Assembly (NCBI RefSeq): GCF_042477335.2
Contig: NC_091255.1
Location: 49,764,501-49,828,500 of the forward strand
Length of the DNA stretch: 64,000 nucleotides
Direction of reading: 5' to 3'
Origin: Ovis canadensis
Taxonomy: Eukaryota > Chordata > Mammalia > Artiodactyla > Bovidae
The notes under the pieces are model-generated. The model ran no database searches. It was not told the DNA's origin and worked only from the letters and a program-made list of their open reading frames with translations. A program made the translations under genes and the position numbers. Positions 58,939-64,000 of this stretch are shown piece after piece. Within the stretch, counting starts at the first letter, position 1. The number at the start of each line of letters is the position of its first letter.

Positions 58939-59149
58939 TGGGCTTCCCAGGTGGCACTAGTGATAAAGAACCTGCCTGACTGCCAAGGCAGGAGACATAA
59001 GAGATCCGTGGGGAGGGAAAATTCCCTTGAAAAAGGCATACAAACCCACTCCAGTATTCCTGCCTGGAGAATCCCATGAACAGAGGCACCTGCCAGGATA
59101 CGGTACATGGGATGGCAAAGAGTCAGACACGACTGAAGCGACTTAACAT
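58939..59149 (+). mobile_element. Bov-tA SINE
   Basis: Counterpart of 31036-31246. Confidence 0.85.
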
Positions 59150-59257
59150 GCCTGCACGCACTCTCTTTACTAAACTCACTCTTAGATTGTGCTTTTATTT
59201 ACTTCTGATTTTATCTTCAACCATAAAATCTCTATAAAGGAAGGAAAGACCACAGCT

Positions 59258-59354
59258 CTTAGTCTTCTTGCCTGGAGAATTCCATGGACAAAGTAGCCTG
59301 ACAGGCTACAGTCCATGGGGTTGCAAAGAGTCGGACACAACTGAGCAACTATCA
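59258..59354 (+). mobile_element. Bov-tA SINE, 5'-truncated
   Basis: Counterpart of 31355-31451. Confidence 0.8.
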
Positions 59355-59467
59355 CTCACTTAGTTACGGGAAGAGTATGGAATCATATGGAAGAGAACTC
59401 AGATTCTTGTTCAGCCACTCACTTGTCTTATTGGGAGAATGTAAGGAACATACTTTTCATATATATT

Positions 59468-59676
59468 ATGTTATCATTTTTCATTTTTAACTTATTTCTA
59501 TTTAATTATAGTTGATTTACAATGTTGTATTAATTTTCCACTACTTTCTTTGATATTATGTCCACTTGTGTATTTTTTTATTATTATTATTATCTTACTT
59601 TACAATATTGTATTGGTTCTGCCACACATCAACATGAATCCGCCATGGGCATACGCATGTTCCCCATCCTGAACCA
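59468..59676 (-). mobile_element. L1 3' tails, two adjacent antisense pieces
   Basis: Counterpart of 31565-31775. Confidence 0.7.
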
Positions 59677-59892
59677 CTTATGTATTAATCTACAAGTGTT
59701 TTCTTTCTCTTCCCCCTACTTTTATGGGTCAACCAGTCTATAAGCAGATGCCTTTGAAAAAACACAATTGTTATATTTTCAAGAATATCACAGACAAACA
59801 AATCTATTAATCACTAGAGAATTGGTTTTTCCCTTACTTGTTTCATGTTAATCTAAGGTTTTGTCTCTTTTGTTTAACACTGTATGCCTGCA

Positions 59893-60112
59893 TGGGTGCA
59901 TGCTAAGTTGCTTCAGTCATGTCCAACTCTTTGCAAACTTATGGACTACAGTCCAACAGGTTCCTCTGTAAACAGGATTCTCCAGACAAGAATACTGGAG
60001 AGGGTTGCCATGCCCTCCTCCAGGGGATCTTCCCAATTCAGGGATGAAACCTTTGTCTCTTAAGTCTCCTGCATTGGCAGGCAGATTCTCTACAACTAGC
60101 ACCCCTGGGAAG
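59893..60112 (-). mobile_element. Bov-tA SINE
   Basis: Counterpart of 31990-32210. Confidence 0.82.
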
Positions 60113-60164
60113 CACCTGTATGCCTGACTTTTTTTTAAATTTTTTGCTGTAACTACTGAATTCA

Positions 60165-61270
60165 TTTTTTAATATAAATTTATCTATTTTAATTGAAGGC
60201 TAATTACAATATTGCATTGATTTTGCCTGACTTAACACAAATTGGCAATAAACTTCCAAGTCTTCAAGAGATGGGAATACCAGACCACCTTATCTGTCTC
60301 CTGAGGAACCTGTATGCAGGTGAAGAGACAACCATTAAAATCGAACATGGAATAACAGACTGGTTCAAAATTGGTAAAGGAGTGCCTCAAGGCTGTATAT
60401 TGTCACCATGTTTATTTAATTTATATGCAGACTACATCATGTGAAATGCCAGGCTGGATGAAGCACAAGCTAGAATCAAGATTGCCGGGAGACATATTAA
60501 TAACCTCAGATATGTAGGTGACGCCACCCTTATGGCAGAAAGCGAAGAGGAACTAAAGAGGTTCTTGATGAAGGTGAAAGAGGAGAGTGAAAATATGGCT
60601 TAAAACTCAACATTCAAAAAACTAAGATCATTGCATCCAGTTCCACCACTAATGGCATACAGATGGGGAAACAATGAAAACAGTGACCAATTTTATTTTC
60701 TTGGGCTCCAAAATCACTGCACACGGTGACTGCAGCCATAAAATTAAAAGACGCTTGCTCCTTGGAAGAAAAGCTATGACCAACCTAGATAGCATATTAA
60801 GAAGCAGAGACATTACTTTGCTGACAAAGTTCCCTATAGTCAAAGCTATGGTTTTTCCCATAGTCATGTATCGATGTGAGAGTTGGACCATAAAGAAGGC
60901 TGAGGGCCAAGAATTGATGTTTTTGAATTGTGGTGTTGAGAATCCCTTGTACTGCAAAGAGATAAAGCCAGTCAATCCGAAAGGAAATTAACCCTGCATT
61001 TTCATTGGAAGAACTGATGCTGAAGCTGAAGCTCCAATCTTTTTTCTACCTGATGCAACGACCTGACTAATTGGAAAATACCATGATGCTGGGAGAGATA
61101 GAAGGCAGGAGGAGGAGGGGATGACAGAGGATGAGATGGTTGGGTGGCATCATCGGCTCAATGGACATGAGCTTGAGGAAGCTCCGGGATATGGTGAAGG
61201 ACAGGGAAGCCTCATGTGCTGCAGTTCATGGGTGGCAAAGAATTGGATACAGCAGAGAGACTGAACAGCA
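60165..61270 (+). mobile_element. BovB LINE 3' part behind a short L1 tail
   Basis: Counterpart of 32268-33365, slightly better kept: EMGIPDHLICLLRNLYAGEE and the RT block GCILSPCLFNLYADYIM read in one frame (60253-60441) before a stop. Confidence 0.88.
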
Positions 61271-62653
61271 AGAAAGTCAAGGTATTGGAAGGTAAGAGAA
61301 CTTGTACCACATCCAAGGAGAACAGTAGAGTTTTGTGCTGCCCTCAATGACTAAAGAATACACAGGTAATAACTGCACTTGATTCTTGCAAAATCTAATT
61401 GATCATAATATATAAACATACAGTGCCTTAAGTTTCACCAGTCCATAGCCCCACAGAAGTTTTTATACCAGGTGGAGAATTTTGAGTACCACAGATAACA
61501 CTTTTGCTCTTCAAAGGCAGTGGAAAGAGAAAATAGTTACTCTGAACAATCAACAGTACACATGGGCACGACATATTTATTTTGGGGAAAAGTGGCCTCA
61601 CAATGATGTTCCTTGGCTGTTTACAAGTGGTGAAAGCCCTGACGGGATTGAGCTTGGGAGAAGCAAGACTGGAACATAAGCAGACTTGGAGAATAATTAT
61701 TTACATAGAGATGGGTTGAGGACAGAAAGTATTTCCCACCTGTGTCCCACATCAATGATCTTCAGAGTGTTCATGATAGAGAAGGCACTAGACAACTACA
61801 AATTTGGAACAACTCATCCCATCTCTGTCTTCAGGTGCATCAATATTTGCACAAGGGAACATGAACAAAGCTTCCACTGGCAGTGATAGAGGACTTGTGT
61901 GAACCCAATAGCTTAGGCTCCCTCTCACCATGGCTGCCCCTGCTCTGTGTGCTGCCAGTCAGAAGCAGAGAATGTTGCTGAGCACCGATGGGCTAGCGTC
62001 ATAACTCATTCACCACGCCACACAAAGGCAAGTTATCCTCTCAGACTAGTAGGAAAAGAGACAGGTTCTCCTCTCTAGGACTGCATGTTCTAAACATGGA
62101 TTTCTCATCCCTATCAGCTGTACTGTTGGCTAGAGTAGTATTGGCATAGGATTCTGAATAGCATCAATTTGGACCAAGAGACCCACTTTTTGAAGAACAA
62201 GACCAACAACAGGCACACAAACATGAGAGCTACCTGTTCTACCATACATCACATGACAGAGATGACTGGCCCCATGGACAGCTGGAGTGGTCTTGCAAAT
62301 GTGGTGCAAAGAACCAACTTAGAGGTGACAACACATGGTTTTGATATCGTGTCTTCTGGATGTAGTGTATATCTTGACCCAAAGACCATTACCTGATTCC
62401 TCTTAGGTAGTACCAAATATATCCACAGAGGTAGTACACATGGTTTCAGAAAGTGATGTAGGAGTGAATCCTCTCAACTGAACTCCAGGTAACATTCTTG
62501 GGAATCTGTGCTTCCCATCCTGGATTGAAGGCTTTAACACTGTGAAAGTCACATCTCTTTGAAGGAATATCAGTTCAGTTCCGTTCAGTCACTCAGTCGT
62601 GTTCATCATCTGATCAGTTTGCATTCCTCATGTAGGTAGACCAGTGGGAAGCT
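61271..62653. other. duplicated spacer with the unrecognised open stretch
   Basis: Counterpart of 33366-34740. The open stretch at 61482-61679 matches 33569-33766. Confidence 0.4.
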
Positions 62654-62817
62654 CTTTGAACTCCATCAAGCTGATTCACAAGTTTTTTTTTTAAGAAAGA
62701 TTTGTAACAAATTCTGGTGGAGCACACTAGTTGTCAACAAAGCCTAAGGAGCTATTTTTTGTCCTCAGTAGCAAGTCAGTTAACATAAGGTGTTGTGTGG
62801 GGACAGGGGTTCTTTTA
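62654..62817 (-). pseudogene. orphan KRTAP9 3' UTR fragment
   Basis: Counterpart of 34741-34899. Confidence 0.62.
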
Positions 62818-63221
62818 CAGTTACTAATTGCTGAGGGATGGTTATCAAGAAGAGGTAGAGAGTAGGGAGAAATAGTCAGAACATAATTTCCTTGGCGTGT
62901 CTTAGGGTGTGTCCATGCCCAGCAACTGTACATAAACAAAGACAACAACTACAGCTTAGTCACTGAGGTGCAAGCATCGGTTTCCTTGGGATGTAAAGGT
63001 AAACACCTGTGAGCAGGAACAGAAGACTCTGTCCTCGAAGAGTGTGTTCATTATTAGCTAAAGCATACTACACAATTTACTTAATGAGCTAATAATTGAT
63101 TCTGAGAGCTAACATGATACTCATAATGGATAATGCATATAGTATGTAGTATGTACTTATATCTCTATATCAGGAATGCCATGAAAAATCAAACACAATG
63201 TAGGAAGATTATGGCAAAGAA

Positions 63222-63227
63222 TTTATT
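63222..63227 (-). terminator. poly(A) signal of the partial KRTAP9 gene
   Basis: AATAAA on the minus strand, 464 bases beyond the stop at 63691. Confidence 0.7.
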
Positions 63228-63690
63228 GAGAAACACCCAGGCAAGACTACTGCCTCTAGGAAGACGATTCCAAGGTACCATAAAAGGAAAACGCAGGTTA
63301 CAAGAGCCATGGGAATATTGATAGAGAAACGTATGATTATGTTAATTATGATAAGCTGCAGAAACCTATAGAAACATTATGAGGATTGGTTTTCCTAAGA
63401 TACTTAGAAGTACAACATGGTCAGTCCTATTTTCAGAACCAAAACCGAGACATAATTCCTTATCAAAGATGCCTGGCACATGATCCTCTTACACCAGAGA
63501 AAGACAACTGGGGGAAACCCTCTGCACTCTATCAAGCTGATTTATAAGCTTTTAAAGAGGCAAATGGGTTAACAAATTCTGGTAGAGCATACCAGTTGTC
63601 AGCAAAGTCTAAGAAATCATTTTTTGTCCCCAAGTAGCAAGTCAGTTGCTATAAAGTGTTGCTAGGAGACGGGGTTCTTTGGTGAGGTGA

Positions 63691-64000
63691 TCAGCAACAG
63701 GAAGGCCAACAGCAGGTAGACACACAGCTGGGGCGGCAGCAGGTGGTCTGACAGCACACAGGGCGGCTGCAAGGCTGGCAGCAGCTGGATCCACAGCTCT
63801 GGTCTTGGCACCCAGGCAGGCAGCAGCACGTGGGGTGGTAGCAGATTCTGTGGCAGTACACAGGGGCACAGTAAACCGGCTGGCAGCAAGGCTGGCTGCA
63901 GCTGGACCCACTGAAGGTTTGTCCACAGCTGCTGGACCCACAGCAGCTGGGCTGACAGCAGGTGGTCACACAAGTAGGCTTGTGGCAAGCGGTCCTACAG
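63691..64000 (-). CDS. KRTAP9: keratin-associated protein 9 family, C-terminal part, cut by the window end
   Basis: 103 complete codons of a minus-strand KRTAP9 gene; the start lies beyond 64000. Visible: [23 protein letters not shown], then [47 protein letters not shown] and the end CVSTCCWPSCC. No internal stop is seen in this part. It is the copy B partner of the gene at 35776-36351, with which it shares the 3' UTR and flanks. It differs by [11 protein letters not shown] for [11 protein letters not shown] and a final CCWPSCC for CCRPSCC. It is convergent with the KRTAP9 copy at 55370. Whether the whole gene is intact cannot be judged. Confidence 0.9.
   Translation of the reverse strand, partial: CRTACHKPTCVTTCCQPSCCGSSSCGQTFSGSSCSQPCCQPVYCAPVYCHRICYHPTCCCLPGCQDQSCGSSCCQPCSRPVCCQTTCCRPSCVSTCCWPSCC

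Larger units (their letters stand above)
47696..64000 (+). repeat. segmental duplication copy B (continues beyond the window)
   Basis: Collinear with copy A (22478-36085). The coordinate offset is 25218 at the left edge and 27915 at the partial KRTAP9 gene. The difference is explained by 2429 bases kept only here (54547-56975) and an L1 insert of about 250 bases (54066-54316), plus small indels. Confidence 0.9.

Overview
The window comes from a ruminant of the family Bovidae (cattle, sheep, goat or a relative). BovB LINEs, Bov-tA and Bov-A2 tRNA-derived SINEs and bovine-type L1 tails fill most of the space between genes. The genes are single-exon, cysteine-rich hair keratin-associated proteins. 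Their ends match the KRTAP4 and KRTAP9 families, so this looks like the KRTAP4/KRTAP9 part of the type I keratin locus (cattle chromosome 19 or sheep chromosome 11, by known synteny). The sequence alone does not settle the species.

Layout. From 1 to 7.4 kb there is repeat-rich spacer, including a nearly full-length but decayed BovB (2985-6178). From 7.4 to 19.1 kb lies the KRTAP4 end: two intact minus-strand genes (7671-8399, 242 aa; 14707-15348, 213 aa) and a frameshifted pseudogene (18819-19073). From 21.4 to 64 kb lies the KRTAP9 part: an unusually long intact gene (21488-22498, 336 aa, plus), an intact minus gene (35776-36351, 191 aa), two plus-strand genes each carrying one in-frame stop (42485-43363 and 55370-55960), a coding-end remnant with its 3' UTR (47696-48200), and a minus-strand gene cut by the window edge (63691-64000). 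TATA boxes, inverted CCAAT motifs and poly(A) signals can be placed for most genes.

The KRTAP9 part is built from layered duplications. Copy A (22478 to at least 36085) and copy B (47696 to 64000) are recent direct duplicates. Copy A has lost about 2.43 kb that held the counterpart of the gene at 55370, and the junction is at 29065/29066. A second, older structure is a large inverted repeat with arms at about 33462-37320 and 41020-47381 around an L1-filled spacer, which places two KRTAP9 genes head to head. Two genes are lengthened by internal 76-79 residue modules.

The products work together in the hair or wool cortex, where KAPs cross-link keratin intermediate filaments through disulfides. 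What varies here is gene number, protein length and coding integrity, which is typical of a birth-and-death family. I found no RNA gene, CRISPR array or non-mammalian system. The most notable findings are the single-stop KRTAP9 genes, the 237-bp coding module, the deletion scar in copy A, the orphan KRTAP9 3' UTR fragments and the sharp similarity edges of the KRTAP4 pair.
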